A DNA stretch of 64,000 bases from Desulfovibrio sp. JC022 (GCF_010470665.1 NZ_VOPZ01000003.1:248001-312000), one strand, 5' to 3'; numbered from the stretch's first letter, positions 1 to 9,884 are shown. Translations and numbers: made by a program. Notes: generated from the letters alone by a model not told the origin.

Positions 1-1
1 T

Positions 2-208
2 GATTCTGGAAGTGTGTTTAAGGGTACTGCGGTTTTCGCCAGCTATGCCTTCGGGACCGGAGTAGCCCTTGCGTCGGTGATTTATGCCATTTACAGGGCA
101 GCATCGTTAGTGCGAGCCCTTGAGCAGGATTGGGTGGAGCCGCTGGTCATGCGTACCGCCGGGGTGATGACTATAGGTTTTGCAATTTACAGTTATACAA
201 ATTTATAA
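2..208 (+). CDS. CcdA/DsbD-like membrane protein, C-terminal fragment
   Basis: The reading frame is open at the left edge of the window, so only about the last 68 residues are seen. They form two hydrophobic segments separated by a short charged stretch (RALEQDW), with an AFGTGVAL run reminiscent of the glycine-rich helices in CcdA/DsbD thiol-disulfide electron carriers. In that family such proteins carry electrons across the inner membrane for cytochrome c maturation. The stop at 206-208 lies 13 bases before the GTG of the MarR gene, so the two are probably cotranscribed. The identification is weak because no cysteine pair is within the visible part; another polytopic transporter is possible. 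Confidence 0.4.
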   Translation, partial: DSGSVFKGTAVFASYAFGTGVALASVIYAIYRAASLVRALEQDWVEPLVMRTAGVMTIGFAIYSYTNL

Positions 209-221
209 AGTGGAGGTCCTT

Positions 222-632
222 GTGCTGGATAAGCTCAACCATGCGGTGATCGAATTCTATGAAAAGCTTTCCTCATGGGAACATGACGTGGTCCGTGAAA
301 AAGGTTTGACCCTGCCGCAGATGCACACTCTTGAAGTGTTGGGCATTCATAAAGATATGCGCATGAAAGAGTTGGCTCAGTGCATGGGTATCACCACCGG
401 AACCCTGACCGTATTGGTGGATCGCCTTGAGGATAAGGCTTTCGTCTGCCGCAAACCGCACCAGACCGACCGCCGCTCAATAATCGTAGGCCTTACCGAG
501 ACCGGAAATGAGATGTTTAAGGAGCATGACCGTCTCCATCTGCGACTCATTGAAGAGATCACCGCAGAATTTTCTGACGATGAGCGGGATATGCTTCTTT
601 CTTTTATTAAGAAGATGAATGGGGCGTTTTAG
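222..632 (+). CDS. MarR-family transcriptional regulator
   Basis: A 136-residue protein with the winged-helix layout of MarR regulators: an N-terminal dimerisation helix, the HTH (MRMKELAQCMGITTGTLTVLVDRLEDKAF split across residues about 47-75), a wing carrying the family signature DRRSIIVGLTETG (about 85-97), and a C-terminal helix pair. The frame is open upstream to an ATG at 180, but a GGAGG at 212-216 sits five bases before a GTG at 222, which I take as the start. MarR proteins usually repress neighbouring genes until a phenolic or oxidant ligand releases them. The target is unknown; autoregulation and control of the upstream membrane protein are the simplest guesses. A terminator follows. 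Confidence 0.85.
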   Translation: MLDKLNHAVIEFYEKLSSWEHDVVREKGLTLPQMHTLEVLGIHKDMRMKELAQCMGITTGTLTVLVDRLEDKAFVCRKPHQTDRRSIIVGLTETGNEMFKEHDRLHLRLIEEITAEFSDDERDMLLSFIKKMNGAF

Positions 633-696
633 CTCAAATCAAGTTACGAACATTTTAAGAACATCTGTGGAAAACTTTTGTTCACTATAATATTTA

Positions 697-727
697 CCCC
701 GCAATTTTAATAATTGTGGGGTTTTTT
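697..727 (+). terminator. Rho-independent terminator
   Basis: A 10-bp stem (CCCCGCAATT with AATTGTGGGG, one G-T wobble) closes a 5-base loop and is followed directly by six T residues. It ends the MarR transcript. Confidence 0.9.
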
Positions 728-769
728 CTTAAAATAAACTAGATTATTTGATTTTCCATTCGATTTTAG

Positions 770-798
770 TTGAAAAGCATTCTCATTTTCACTATGTC
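770..798 (+). promoter_or_regulatory. Possible sigma-70 promoter for chemoreceptor
   Basis: TTGAAA at 770-775 and TATGTC at 793-798 are separated by 17 bases, about 80 bases before the chemoreceptor start. The -10 hexamer is poor, so this is tentative. Confidence 0.25.
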
Positions 799-878
799 TG
801 CTGAGTGCTTTTGGTTGATGTCAATTATATTTGTTAAATGAAAATGAGAGTCGTTTTTATATAAAGGAGAGGTTGGGA

Positions 879-3113
879 ATGAAGTATACATTTAAATTAT
901 CGCATAAAATTGTAGCAGGTATGCTGGTTTTCCTGTTTTGCGCGTTGTGTCTGGGCGGCGTTTCAATTTTTACCTTGCGGGAGTTGACTGAGAAAATGGA
1001 GTCCCGAAACAGCCTTGATGAAATTATCAGCATCGGGGTGGAAGCTCAGTCGGAAGCACTTGATTGGTTGACCCATCGTGAGGAGCTGTCCATGGAAAAT
1101 CAGGGGGAAGAGCCTGAGGTTCTAAAAGCTTACGCAAAGATGACTAGAGGCATGAATGAAAGAGTGGATGCATTGGCAGGTTCGGGTGTGGATGGGCAGA
1201 TGGTTGCTTCTCTTGCCGGGTTGAAAAGTTCGTTTAATAATTTTGATAGTGGTTTTAAAACATTTCAGGGTCAGTTCAATGATGGGGTCGGGTATGTCAA
1301 AAGACTGCGCGAGATCTCGGTGGAAATCCTCGGTCAGGCCCTGTCTCTCCAGAAAAGCATTGCCCGTACTGCGAGAAAACAGGCTAAGAAGATTGCTGTC
1401 CTTCAAGAGCAGGCTCTTACTCCGCAGGCGGGGCAGAATAATGGTGAACTTGTCCGTGCTCTGGCTGTCTCCATGGCAGGTCTTAATGAGCTTACTGCCA
1501 AACGGCAGACCGCAGCGATTCTACTCAACAAACCACTCGGTTTTCAGGAGATGGCTAAAGACTTCATTCTTTATAAGGATGCTTCCAGCGGATCAGGATT
1601 GATCATTGATATTGAAAAATTGATGGGCATTGACCCTGATTCCAGCATGGGTGCTTCATACCCGCAGTTCAAACCTTTATTCCCCAAAGGACGGGAGGCT
1701 AAGCTTTTTAAAAAGATAGTATCACTGACCGGGGAGTATCTGGATGTTTTCAAGGCTTACTATACTACCAGCCTTGCCATGAAAAAATCCATGCAGTCCA
1801 TGGAAGAGGCTCGTGAAAAGCTTGTGGGGCTGGAGCATTCCATCCGTACAGAACAGGTTGAAAGCTATAATCTGCTTCAGCAGCGGGCCGTCTACGTTGT
1901 TACTGTTCTGGGTGGGGTTGTGGTTTTGATCGGGCTGTTGCTTATCCTGCTTAGCCGGATGATGATTATTAAACCGTTACGTCGTATTATTGGTGAAATT
2001 TCTGCGACAAGTCGTAATCTTGCTGCCGGAGAAGGTGACCTTACTCATCGTATTGAGCAGAATGGGAATGGTGAGCTTGGGGATCTTGCCGGGGCGTATA
2101 ACGGACTGATGCACGTGATTGAAAAAGATAAGAGAAAAGTTGAAGAGGCTACTGCTGTTGCTGAACGCGAGGCCAGTTCAGCACGTGAGGCTCTTGCCGG
2201 GTTGAGCGAGGCCCAGAAGGAAGCTGAAAACGCTCGCAGACAGGGCGTGCTTGAAGTGGTCCGCAATCTGGAGCAGATTGTCAACGGGCTGTCTGTTGCT
2301 TCAGATGAAATCAGCAATCATGTTGCGGATTCCAGCAGAAGGGCACGGGAGCAGCAGTCTAATCTTTCCGAATCCACTACCGCTCTTGATCAGATGACCT
2401 GTTCCATTCAGGACGTGGCCCGCAGTTGCTCTGATGCCGTTGTGGGCGCGGGGGAAGCCATGAGTACCGCCAATAGGGGTGCGGAAATGACCGGGGAAGC
2501 GATTAATTCCATTTTCAGTGTCAAGGAGCAGAGTGACCGGTTGAAGGATAGTCTTAACCAGATGAATGTCAGGGTTGAAGATATTGGCCGGATCATGTCT
2601 GTGGTCAGTGATATTGCGGATCAGACAAATTTGCTGGCCCTTAATGCGGCTATTGAGGCTGCCCGTGCCGGGGATGCCGGGCGCGGCTTTGCAGTGGTAG
2701 CCGATGAAGTACGAAAATTGGCAGAAAAGACCATGGACGCCACCAAGGATGTGGGCCTCGTGGTTGAGGCTATTCAGGAAAGTTCCCACGCCAATGTGCA
2801 GAGCATGGAAGAGGCTGCGACGTCTGTGCTGGACAGTACCCGGTTGGCGGAACAGGCCGGGGATGCTCTTGAGGAGATTGTCAGCCTCGTGAATGGGGTT
2901 ACCGGACAGGTCCGGAATATTTCTGCTGCTGCGGAAGAACAGTCCGTGTCATCGGACCAGATTAATTCTTCATCCAGGAATATTAACCAGATGGCAGAAT
3001 TGACCACCAAATCCATGGAAAAATCCAACGATTCAGCAAAGGATCTTTCTATTCTAGCTATGGAGTTGCGTTCATTGATTGACGGATTGCGCGAAGAGTC
3101 CCGAGCTTCTTGA
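879..3113 (+). CDS. Methyl-accepting chemotaxis protein
   Basis: A 744-residue chemoreceptor. It has an N-terminal membrane segment (about 11-33), a helical periplasmic sensor region of roughly 310 residues, a second membrane segment (about 346-368), a HAMP linker and a long cytoplasmic coiled coil. The signalling hairpin tip carries the invariant [19 protein letters not shown] motif near residue 590. The sensor is mostly alpha-helical and does not look like a Cache domain. No C-terminal NWETF-type CheR tether is seen. The frame is open to a TTG at 831, but AGGAGAG at 865-871 points to ATG 879. It is monocistronic, with a MarR-gene terminator upstream and a long hairpin downstream. The ligand cannot be inferred. 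Confidence 0.93.
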   Translation: MKYTFKLSHKIVAGMLVFLFCALCLGGVSIFTLRELTEKMESRNSLDEIISIGVEAQSEALDWLTHREELSMENQGEEPEVLKAYAKMTRGMNERVDALAGSGVDGQMVASLAGLKSSFNNFDSGFKTFQGQFNDGVGYVKRLREISVEILGQALSLQKSIARTARKQAKKIAVLQEQALTPQAGQNNGELVRALAVSMAGLNELTAKRQTAAILLNKPLGFQEMAKDFILYKDASSGSGLIIDIEKLMGIDPDSSMGASYPQFKPLFPKGREAKLFKKIVSLTGEYLDVFKAYYTTSLAMKKSMQSMEEAREKLVGLEHSIRTEQVESYNLLQQRAVYVVTVLGGVVVLIGLLLILLSRMMIIKPLRRIIGEISATSRNLAAGEGDLTHRIEQNGNGELGDLAGAYNGLMHVIEKDKRKVEEATAVAEREASSAREALAGLSEAQKEAENARRQGVLEVVRNLEQIVNGLSVASDEISNHVADSSRRAREQQSNLSESTTALDQMTCSIQDVARSCSDAVVGAGEAMSTANRGAEMTGEAINSIFSVKEQSDRLKDSLNQMNVRVEDIGRIMSVVSDIADQTNLLALNAAIEAARAGDAGRGFAVVADEVRKLAEKTMDATKDVGLVVEAIQESSHANVQSMEEAATSVLDSTRLAEQAGDALEEIVSLVNGVTGQVRNISAAAEEQSVSSDQINSSSRNINQMAELTTKSMEKSNDSAKDLSILAMELRSLIDGLREESRAS

Positions 3114-3154
3114 TCTTTATCTCAGATAAAAAGTGTTTTTGTTTTCAGGTTAAA

Positions 3155-3194
3155 AATAATTTCAGCCGGACTAATTCGTCCGGCTGAAATTATT
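3155..3194 (+). terminator. Long perfect hairpin after chemoreceptor
   Basis: A perfect 17-bp inverted repeat (AATAATTTCAGCCGGAC and its complement) with a 6-base loop lies 40 bases after the chemoreceptor stop. There is no T-run on its 3' side, so it may act as a transcript-end stabiliser or a weak terminator. Between it and the riboswitch (3195-3384) I see only a short CACCC/GGGTG hairpin and nothing coding. Confidence 0.6.
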
Positions 3195-3384
3195 CGAAAA
3201 CGGCTAAAGGATTTTGTCTCTAAATCAGGGCCTTAAGATGTTTTGAACACCAAACGAACAATTGTGGAAAACTGCTGTTCAACACGAGTTATGCCAAGCA
3301 CCCCAAGGGCTGACAGGGTGTTGTATAAGAAAAAGTCTAGAGAGTCTTGACCGTATTTTCTAGTCTGTTAGACTGCTTTCAGTC

Positions 3385-3530
3385 GTCAGCACTTCAGGAA
3401 TCCGTTTCTGCTTTCTGAGCATCAAAAACGGACCAGTCGGGAACCCGGTTTGAATCCGGGGCGGTTCTGCCGCTGTCAGGGAAGCATTTTTGTGCGTATC
3501 CCGAGCCAGCACTCCGACCTGAAGCATTGC
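3385..3530 (+). promoter_or_regulatory. Cobalamin (B12) riboswitch upstream of nrdD
   Basis: The conserved core of the cobalamin riboswitch is visible. P1 is formed by CTTCAGG (3392-3398) pairing with CCTGAAG (3518-3524). A GGGAAC run at 3439-3444 leads into the GGTTTGAATCC element, then the GCGG...CCGCTGTCA segment (3461-3477). A GGGA/TCCC stem comes next, leading into a B12-box-like GAGCCAGCACTCCGACCTG (3503-3521). The element lies on the same strand as nrdD and about 230 bases before its start. Cobalamin riboswitches normally shut down the downstream gene when adenosylcobalamin is plentiful. Here that would repress a B12-independent ribonucleotide reductase, sensible if the cell also has a B12-dependent class II enzyme elsewhere. 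The B12 box departs somewhat from consensus. Confidence 0.82.
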
Positions 3531-3760
3531 CTGTCCTTTATGGCAGGTCGAATCAAACCGACCGAAAGTTTGTTTCTGACATTCTTCCGGTTTCAAAAGT
3601 CCTGCGGGATGAGCCTTCCGGGCCCCTGCACCTAATGCACACCACCATAAGACACGGCTGAGCCGTGGGCTTGCAATCTGGGGAGGTTGCTTCCTTTTCT
3701 GCGTTCTTTTTTCGGCGTGGACGGTGATGTGTGCGGACAAATTTTTAATCAGGTAATTAA
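3531..3760 (+). promoter_or_regulatory. Extended nrdD leader with several hairpins
   Basis: The 230 bases between riboswitch and nrdD hold stacked small hairpins: TGCC...GGCA at about 3527-3544, GGTCG...CGACC at about 3546-3563 and a tight CACGGCT-GA-GCCGTG at about 3652-3668. There is no convincing ORF or terminator T-run until TTCTTTTTTC at about 3704-3713. This is presumably the riboswitch expression platform, and its length is unusual. Confidence 0.45.
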
Positions 3761-5821
3761 ATGCCCAAACAAATTCTCAAACGTGACGGTTGTCTCGAAT
3801 CATGGTCCACTGAGCGTATCTCAGAAGCAATTTTTAAAGCTCTCAAAGCCAGCGGAATCAAAGATCCTCTGCTGAGTAAGCGTCTCGGACGTAAAGTTGA
3901 GCATAAGCTCGCTGAAGTCGATGTGCCCGAACAGGAAATGGTTCAGGATATGGTTCAGCTGGTTCTCATGGAGAACCGTCTTTACTCTGTTGCCGAACGT
4001 TATATAATTTACCGCGAAAAACGTCGCGAACTGCGCCGCCAGGATGAAACTTACCTCGATATCGCCGGAACCATTGAAAGTTACCTTGACCGTTCCGACT
4101 GGCGTGTAAATGAAAATTCCAACATGGGCCATTCCTTTCAGGGACTGATGCTGCACATGTCCGGAGCTGTTCAGGCCCGTTACTGCCTTGAAAAATATCC
4201 CGAAGAAATCAGGCTGGCCCACGAGCACGGCTATTTCCATATTCATGACCTTTCCTTCGGCCTTGCCGGATACTGCGCCGGTTGGTCCCTGCGTGATCTG
4301 CTGCTGGACGGTTTCGGTCTCAAGGGCCGTTGTTCTTCCGGTCCGGCACGTCATTTTGATTCCGTAACCGGACAGATGGTCAACTTCCTCGGCACTCTTC
4401 AGAACGAATGGGCCGGTGCGCAGGCTTTCAACAACGTTGATACCTACCTCGCTCCCTTCATCCGTCACGACGGTCTGGATTATGACCGTGTGAAGCAGAT
4501 TGTGCAGAAATTGATCTTCAACCTGAACACCACCTCCCGTTGGGGCGGACAGAGTCCGTTCACCAACTTCACCTTTGATATGGTTCCGCCTAAGCATATT
4601 GCTACCGAACCCGTTATCATCGGCGGAGAATTTCAGGACACCACTTACGGTGAGTACCAAGAAGAAATGGAGATGATCAACCGCGCCTTTGTTGAAGTCA
4701 TGCTTGAAGGTGACTCCGATGGCCGCATCTTTTCTTTCCCCATTCCTACATATAACGTTACCCCGGATTTTCCGTGGGAAAGTGAAGTGGGCGAGCTGCT
4801 CTTGCAGATGACCGCCAAATACGGCGCGCCTTATTTCCAGAACTTTATCAACTCCGACCTCAATCCCGAGGACGTGCGTTCCATGTGCTGCCGTTTGCAG
4901 ATGGACCTGCGTGAGATCCGCAAGAAAACCGGTGGTTTGTTCGGTGCCGGGGACCTGACCGGTTCCATCGGTGTTGTTACCTTGAACCTGCCCAAACTGG
5001 CTTACCTCGCACAGGGTGAGGAAGATTTCCTCGACCTGATCACCGAGTACGCGACTCAGGCCAAGGACTCCCTTGAGTACAAGCGCAAGCTGGTTTCCGC
5101 CAACTTTGAGAGCGGCATGTTCCCCTTCTCCCAGCGCTACTTGAAGAACGGCTTCAAAGGCCACTTCTCCACCATCGGACTCATCGGCGGTAACGAAGCC
5201 TGCCATAACCTGCTGGGCAAAGGTATTGATACCCCTTCCGGTTCACGTCTCATGCAGAGGGTTCTGCATCACCTGCGCGACCTGACCGTGGAATTTCAGG
5301 AAGAAACCGGAAACCTCTTCAACCTTGAAGCTACTCCGGGTGAAGGTACCTGCTACCGTCTGGCTAAGATCGATAAGAATCTTTATGCCGATATTTACAC
5401 TTCCGGTGAAGGTACCCCGTACTACACCAACTCCACCTTGTTGCCGGTTGGTTCTACCGAGGACGTTGTCTACGCCCTTGAACACCAGAACGATTTGCAG
5501 ACCCTGTACAATGGCGGAACAGTATTCCATTCCTTCCTCGGTGAGGCTATTCCCGATACCACCGCGCTCAAGAACTTCATCATTAAAGCCATGACTAATA
5601 CCAAGATTCCTTACATCTCGGTAACTCCGACCTTTTCGGTCTGCGAAGATCACGGCTATCTTTACGGTGAGCATTTTGAATGCCCTGAATGCGGTAAGGA
5701 TGCCGAGGTATATACCCGCATTGTGGGTTACTACCGTCCGGTAAACCGCTGGAACAAGGGTAAGCAGGAAGAGTACCGCGAAAGAACTGAGTACAGCTAC
5801 AATTCATGCACTTGCGGCTAG
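3761..5821 (+). CDS. nrdD: Anaerobic (class III) ribonucleoside-triphosphate reductase
   Basis: A 686-residue NrdD that reduces ribonucleoside triphosphates to deoxyribonucleotides for DNA synthesis without oxygen, in the cytoplasm. An ATP-cone allosteric domain occupies about residues 3-90. The catalytic barrel follows, with the thiyl-radical cysteine region SMCCRL (C376/C377). Near the C-terminus are zinc-ligand cysteines (CPECG region, about 639-645) and the glycyl radical loop RIVGYYRP with Gly656. It ends with a CTCG tail. The start ATG has only a weak CAGG upstream. The gene is monocistronic, preceded by a cobalamin riboswitch and followed by a terminator. The activating radical SAM enzyme NrdG, usually adjacent, is not here, so it must be encoded elsewhere. 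Confidence 0.97.
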   Translation: MPKQILKRDGCLESWSTERISEAIFKALKASGIKDPLLSKRLGRKVEHKLAEVDVPEQEMVQDMVQLVLMENRLYSVAERYIIYREKRRELRRQDETYLDIAGTIESYLDRSDWRVNENSNMGHSFQGLMLHMSGAVQARYCLEKYPEEIRLAHEHGYFHIHDLSFGLAGYCAGWSLRDLLLDGFGLKGRCSSGPARHFDSVTGQMVNFLGTLQNEWAGAQAFNNVDTYLAPFIRHDGLDYDRVKQIVQKLIFNLNTTSRWGGQSPFTNFTFDMVPPKHIATEPVIIGGEFQDTTYGEYQEEMEMINRAFVEVMLEGDSDGRIFSFPIPTYNVTPDFPWESEVGELLLQMTAKYGAPYFQNFINSDLNPEDVRSMCCRLQMDLREIRKKTGGLFGAGDLTGSIGVVTLNLPKLAYLAQGEEDFLDLITEYATQAKDSLEYKRKLVSANFESGMFPFSQRYLKNGFKGHFSTIGLIGGNEACHNLLGKGIDTPSGSRLMQRVLHHLRDLTVEFQEETGNLFNLEATPGEGTCYRLAKIDKNLYADIYTSGEGTPYYTNSTLLPVGSTEDVVYALEHQNDLQTLYNGGTVFHSFLGEAIPDTTALKNFIIKAMTNTKIPYISVTPTFSVCEDHGYLYGEHFECPECGKDAEVYTRIVGYYRPVNRWNKGKQEEYRERTEYSYNSCTCG

Positions 5822-5849
5822 TTTTGTTCAGCAACATAGACTGAAATAT

Positions 5850-5881
5850 AAAGTCCGGGGATTCATTTCTCCGGACTTTTT
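5850..5881 (+). terminator. Rho-independent terminator of nrdD
   Basis: AAGTCCGG at 5851-5858 pairs with CCGGACTT at 5871-5878 (extended by a few weaker pairs), followed by a T-run. Confidence 0.88.
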
Positions 5882-5970
5882 GTTAGGCAGCATTTATATT
5901 ATTTTGTAATTGCTTGCGTTAGCTGTTTTCAGGATGTAATTTGTGTACTGACCGGAACCATTAACAGCAT

Positions 5971-6207
5971 ATGAGTATGATATTATCAGCCAGCCAGTTA
6001 CGCGCTCTGCGCCAGAGAAATGATGAGGAGCTTCGCAAGGGAAGTTATGCCAAGCACGGCTATCCTGCAAATACCATTCAGGATTTGCTGCACACAGTAG
6101 AAGCCTTGAAGAGCGAGAAGAAGAAGTGGAAAAAAGTAGCTCAAGAGCGAGGCGAACTGCTTAATAAAATGACCGGACTGTTGGAAGATTACAATAAGTC
6201 AAAATAA
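5971..6207 (+). CDS. Small coiled-coil protein of unknown function
   Basis: A 78-residue, highly charged protein. Residues about 35-75 (DLLHTVEALKSEKKKWKKVA onwards) have the heptad spacing of a coiled coil, and there is no membrane segment or cysteine. I do not recognise a family. The N-terminus offers two in-frame ATGs (5971 and 5977) and no strong ribosome binding site. It is a single-gene unit between two good terminators, which supports it being a real gene. The position between nrdD and a chemoreceptor gives no functional hint. Confidence 0.7.
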   Translation: MSMILSASQLRALRQRNDEELRKGSYAKHGYPANTIQDLLHTVEALKSEKKKWKKVAQERGELLNKMTGLLEDYNKSK

Positions 6208-6225
6208 AGATACCTTTAAAAGTAG

Positions 6226-6264
6226 GCCCTCGCACTGTTGATTCAGTGCGGGGGCTTTTTTTTT
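6226..6264 (+). terminator. Rho-independent terminator
   Basis: A 12-bp G+C-rich stem (GCCCTCGCACTG with CAGTGCGGGGGC, one wobble) and 6-base loop are followed by nine T residues. Confidence 0.95.
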
Positions 6265-6413
6265 GAGACAAGTTTAAAAATAAGCTTTAATGACAGGCAA
6301 TTATAAATTTATGCCATATAGCGAAAAATAATATAATTTAGATAAGCTCTCTGTAGTCTCCCTTAATAAATATGAATGGCGCATGTTTAATTGTCAATAA
6401 TAAGGGGTTTGGA

Positions 6414-8726
6414 ATGAATTTCAAAAGCATTAATACCGGTCTTTCAATTTTGATAACCGCGATAGTCTCTATCTCGGTTATTGCTTTTGTCGTTGTTGTG
6501 AGTTCAATGACCAATTCTGCGGTTCTGAGTATTCAGGAGCAGAATATGGGAGTGCTGAACAATAAAATTGTAAATGAGGTTGGTCAGTTTTTGGAACTGT
6601 CCAAAAGTGATCTTGCTGATTATGCCAGCAGTGCGGATCTCCAAAATGCATTCACTGATGAGGCTGCCAGGGCAAGAATAATAAAGCATCTCCGGCAGAA
6701 GATGGGGAACAATAGCAAACTTGCTACATTGGCTGCTTTCGGTCTGGATGGAAATATTGTGTTCGGGCTTAAATCAAACGGGCAGTCAGCTGCCGGTGCT
6801 GATCTTCGTTCCCGCAAATATGTGCAGAAAATTTTGAACGGTAGTAATTTTGCGGTTTCCGAGGTTCTAAAGTCTGTGCTGGATGATCGTTTTATCGTGG
6901 TCATGGCTGTGCCTGTCCGTAATGAACAAGGCCAGCTTCTTGGCGGGTTCTTTTATTCTGTTGACTGGCAGAAATATTCTATGGAGATGATCGGCGATAT
7001 TTCCATCGGTGAAGATGGATATGCCTACATGCTGGATAATAAAGGGCGCATCATTGCTCATAAGGTAAATCAGGATCTCATTTTAAAAGATATTTCCAGT
7101 CATCAGTTTGTAAAAGACAGTCTTGCTGCCCCCAAGGGTAAGACCGAATATGAGTGGGAAGGAAGAGCCAAGATTCAGTCCTTTCAGGTTGTACCTTCCA
7201 CCGGCTGGGTGGTTTGTATGTCCGCCTATGTTTCGGACCTGACCCGTGCTGCAATTGAAGAGCGAAATATACTTATTGTCATGGGAACCCTGATGGTTCT
7301 CCTGCTTGTTGGCGTAATTGTGTTTACCATCCGCAAACAGGTCACCGGGCCTATGGCTACTATCCGCGACTTTACCAGCGAGATTGCCCATGGTAATTTC
7401 AAGGCTGAGCTTAATGGAAAATATGTCTGCGAACTTAAGGACCTTTCCGAGAATATCGACTTCATGGTCGCGGAGCTGAAAAACAAGCTCGGCTTTTCCG
7501 AAGGCGTGCTGAAGGGGCTGGTCCTGCCTTGCTCAATTGTCGGCCCTAACGATGACATCCTTTGGGCAAACTCCCAGATTTGTGAGCTTATTGAAACCAG
7601 TACCGGTCCTGAACAGGCAATTGGAATGGATCCCGGAGAATTTTTCTACAATGAAAGAGGCCGCAAGACTTTGTCTCAGCAGGCAATTGAAGAAGAGCAT
7701 CAGATTCAGCAGGAAGTCGAATATACCACTGTGAAGGGAAACCTGAAAAGTATCATGATTTCCACCACTCCTTTCTATGATATGGATAAGAATATGCTTG
7801 GCTCGGTGACTATCTGGATTGATATGACCGAAATCCGCGAGCAGCAGCGCAAGATCGAAGAAAACAATATTATGATCTCCGAGGCTGCTGCCAGTGCCAC
7901 CGAGGTTTCCAATCAGGTTTCCGGGTTTTCCGAGGCCCTGTCCGCACAGGTGGAGCAGTCCAGCCGAGGTGCTGAAGAACAATCGGTAATGGCCAGCGAA
8001 GCTGCCACTGCCATGGATGAGATGAATTCTACTGTGTTCGAAGTTGCCCGCAATGCCTCCACTGCTGCTGAACTTGCTGATGCGTCCCAGCAGAAAGCCG
8101 GGGAAGGGGAGCAGAAAGTGGAACAGGCAGTTGAGACCATTACCCAGATTCGTGTTCAGTCCGATCAGATGCAGAAAGATATGGCTGATCTCGGTAAGCA
8201 GGCCGACGGCATCGGCAACATCATGGGCGTGATCAGCGATATTGCGGATCAGACCAACCTGCTGGCGCTTAATGCCGCCATTGAGGCCGCCCGAGCCGGG
8301 GATGCCGGACGCGGGTTCGCCGTGGTTGCCGATGAAGTTCGCAAGCTGGCTGAATCCACCATGAACGCTACCAGCGAGGTCGGTGAATACATCAGCCGTA
8401 TTCAGGATAGCGCCAAGACCAACATTACCAATACCGAGAAATCTACCAAGGCTATCGGTGAGGTGACCGAGTTGGTCAACCAGTCCGGCGATATCCTCAA
8501 AGAAATCGTGGAGAAGGTTTCCGAGACCGCAGATCAGGTTCGTTCCATTGCCACTGCTTCGGAAGAGCAGTCTGCGGCGAGTGAGGAGATCAGCCGTTCC
8601 ACCGGACAGATCAACACCATTGCCAGTGAAACGGCGCAGGCCATGAATGAATCAGCCGAAGCGGTTAGCCGTATGTCCGAACTGGCTAAGGAGCTTGATG
8701 GGATCATTGCCCGTATGCAGGGATAG
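6414..8726 (+). CDS. Methyl-accepting chemotaxis protein with Cache and PAS domains
   Basis: A 770-residue receptor. Order: membrane segment (about 8-31), extracytoplasmic Cache-type sensor (about 40-270, including [14 protein letters not shown] typical of dCache), second membrane segment (about 288-310), HAMP, then a cytoplasmic PAS domain (about 365-480). The signalling domain carries [19 protein letters not shown]. The extra PAS after HAMP suggests a second, cytoplasmic input such as redox or a cofactor. The frame opens at ATG 6372, but AAGGGG at 6402-6407 favours ATG 6414. No CheR-tether pentapeptide is present. It is monocistronic with a strong terminator. Confidence 0.93.
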   Translation: MNFKSINTGLSILITAIVSISVIAFVVVVSSMTNSAVLSIQEQNMGVLNNKIVNEVGQFLELSKSDLADYASSADLQNAFTDEAARARIIKHLRQKMGNNSKLATLAAFGLDGNIVFGLKSNGQSAAGADLRSRKYVQKILNGSNFAVSEVLKSVLDDRFIVVMAVPVRNEQGQLLGGFFYSVDWQKYSMEMIGDISIGEDGYAYMLDNKGRIIAHKVNQDLILKDISSHQFVKDSLAAPKGKTEYEWEGRAKIQSFQVVPSTGWVVCMSAYVSDLTRAAIEERNILIVMGTLMVLLLVGVIVFTIRKQVTGPMATIRDFTSEIAHGNFKAELNGKYVCELKDLSENIDFMVAELKNKLGFSEGVLKGLVLPCSIVGPNDDILWANSQICELIETSTGPEQAIGMDPGEFFYNERGRKTLSQQAIEEEHQIQQEVEYTTVKGNLKSIMISTTPFYDMDKNMLGSVTIWIDMTEIREQQRKIEENNIMISEAAASATEVSNQVSGFSEALSAQVEQSSRGAEEQSVMASEAATAMDEMNSTVFEVARNASTAAELADASQQKAGEGEQKVEQAVETITQIRVQSDQMQKDMADLGKQADGIGNIMGVISDIADQTNLLALNAAIEAARAGDAGRGFAVVADEVRKLAESTMNATSEVGEYISRIQDSAKTNITNTEKSTKAIGEVTELVNQSGDILKEIVEKVSETADQVRSIATASEEQSAASEEISRSTGQINTIASETAQAMNESAEAVSRMSELAKELDGIIARMQG

Positions 8727-8754
8727 CATAGTTCATAGTTACAATTAATTGTTA

Positions 8755-8785
8755 AGGGCTGTCCGTTCGCGGACAGCCTTTTTTA
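8755..8785 (+). terminator. Rho-independent terminator
   Basis: An 11-bp stem (AGGGCTGTCCG/CGGACAGCCTT) with a TTCG tetraloop is followed by T residues. Confidence 0.95.
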
Positions 8786-8866
8786 TCCCGTATTCTGCTA
8801 ATGCGTTGTTTTTTCAGGGGCGCACGTATAGTCTCTGTCCGTTATAAAACTTTCAGGAGAGAAGTG

Positions 8867-9769
8867 ATGGGCAAGGGATTGATTTATTCAGTATTATCGG
8901 CAATCGGTCTGGGAACACTTGCGATTTTTTTTAAGCTCGGGCTGGCCACGGGCCTGGAACCTCTGGAATTGATACAATACCGATTTACTATCGGCGCGGT
9001 GGCTCTTTTTGTCTGGCTGGGAATAACCAGCCCTAAGCTGCTTAAGGTCCGGCCCAGAGTGCTCGTAAAAGCAGCGGTTCTCGGGATATTGATTTATCCG
9101 CTCCAGTCATGGCTTTTCATCATGGCCTTGAAACATATTCCGGCTTCAACGACTTCTCTTATTTATTATTTCTATCCGCTCATGACCACGCTCATTGCGA
9201 TTGTTTTTTTTAAACTCAGGCCGGGCCGGGCTGTTTTTGCGGCTTTGGGATTGATTATTGCCGGAAGCGGACTGGTTTTTTACAATGCTTTTGCGCGACA
9301 GCTTGATATGCAGGGGATTTTCTATGCCCTCGGCTGTATGTTCTGTTTTTCCATTTACTTGACCGTGATCCAGATTTTTACAAAAGATGATGAGGCGAAA
9401 GTCATCGTGCCTTATGTTATTTTGTGTATGGCGATTGTTTTCAGCCTGCTGTCTTCGCCGTTAAAGATTTTTTCATTGGATGCTCAGGGCTGGCTGATTG
9501 CCGTGGGACTGGGGATTCTCCCGACAGCTTTGGCGATAAGTCTTCTTTATAGGGCGGTAGATGCCATCGGAAGCGCCAATGCCGCAATCTTTTCCACCAT
9601 TGAACCTGTTACGACAGTTCTGCTGGCTGCATTTATACTGGGGGAACATATCGCCCCGGTCCAGATTGCCGGGATGGCACTTATCCTGCTGGGCATTATC
9701 ATGCCTAATCTGCAATTGCTGAAAAGAAAATCCAGAGTAAGCCAAGAGAAACAAAGCGGCGAAGCCTGA
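8867..9769 (+). CDS. EamA/DMT-family membrane exporter
   Basis: A 300-residue protein with ten predicted membrane segments arranged as two EamA repeats (about 5-138 and 150-285), the drug/metabolite transporter fold. The second half shows the family-typical AVDAIGSANAAIFSTIEPVTTVLLA stretch, with a conserved glutamate-proline in the penultimate helix region. Such proteins export amino acids, metabolites or drugs; the substrate cannot be told from sequence. AGGAGA at 8855-8860 selects ATG 8867 over the upstream ATG at 8801. It stands alone and converges on nhaB across a shared bidirectional terminator. Confidence 0.88.
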   Translation: MGKGLIYSVLSAIGLGTLAIFFKLGLATGLEPLELIQYRFTIGAVALFVWLGITSPKLLKVRPRVLVKAAVLGILIYPLQSWLFIMALKHIPASTTSLIYYFYPLMTTLIAIVFFKLRPGRAVFAALGLIIAGSGLVFYNAFARQLDMQGIFYALGCMFCFSIYLTVIQIFTKDDEAKVIVPYVILCMAIVFSLLSSPLKIFSLDAQGWLIAVGLGILPTALAISLLYRAVDAIGSANAAIFSTIEPVTTVLLAAFILGEHIAPVQIAGMALILLGIIMPNLQLLKRKSRVSQEKQSGEA

Positions 9770-9778
9770 TAGGGATTT

Positions 9779-9845
9779 CAAAGGGGCTTAGCTCCTTTGG
9801 CCGCCGGAGGCGAAATGCGATTAATTTAAAGTGCGATAGCGCATC
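9779..9845 (+). repeat. Composite intergenic repeat, copy 1
   Basis: This copy has a CAAAGG..CCTTTG hairpin (9779-9799), the GCCGCCGGAGGC box (9800-9811) and the GTGCGATAGCGCATC tail (9831-9845). It lies just after the DMT transporter stop. Confidence 0.75.
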
Positions 9846-9850
9846 AAAAT

Positions 9851-9884
9851 AAAGCCCCCGCTGTGTAACCACAGCGGGGGCTTT
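9851..9884. terminator. Bidirectional terminator between exporter and nhaB
   Basis: A 15-bp stem (AAAGCCCCCGCTGTG and complement) with a 4-base loop has T-runs on both strands. It serves the two convergent genes. Confidence 0.93.

Noticed and set aside
3421-3480. GGTTTGAATCC resembling a tRNA T-arm
   Set aside because: No acceptor or anticodon arms fit; the sequence belongs to the cobalamin riboswitch core.
3821-5206. 461-codon antisense ORF opposite nrdD
   Set aside because: Its codons mirror the third-position bias of nrdD on the other strand; the product is low-complexity and matches nothing.
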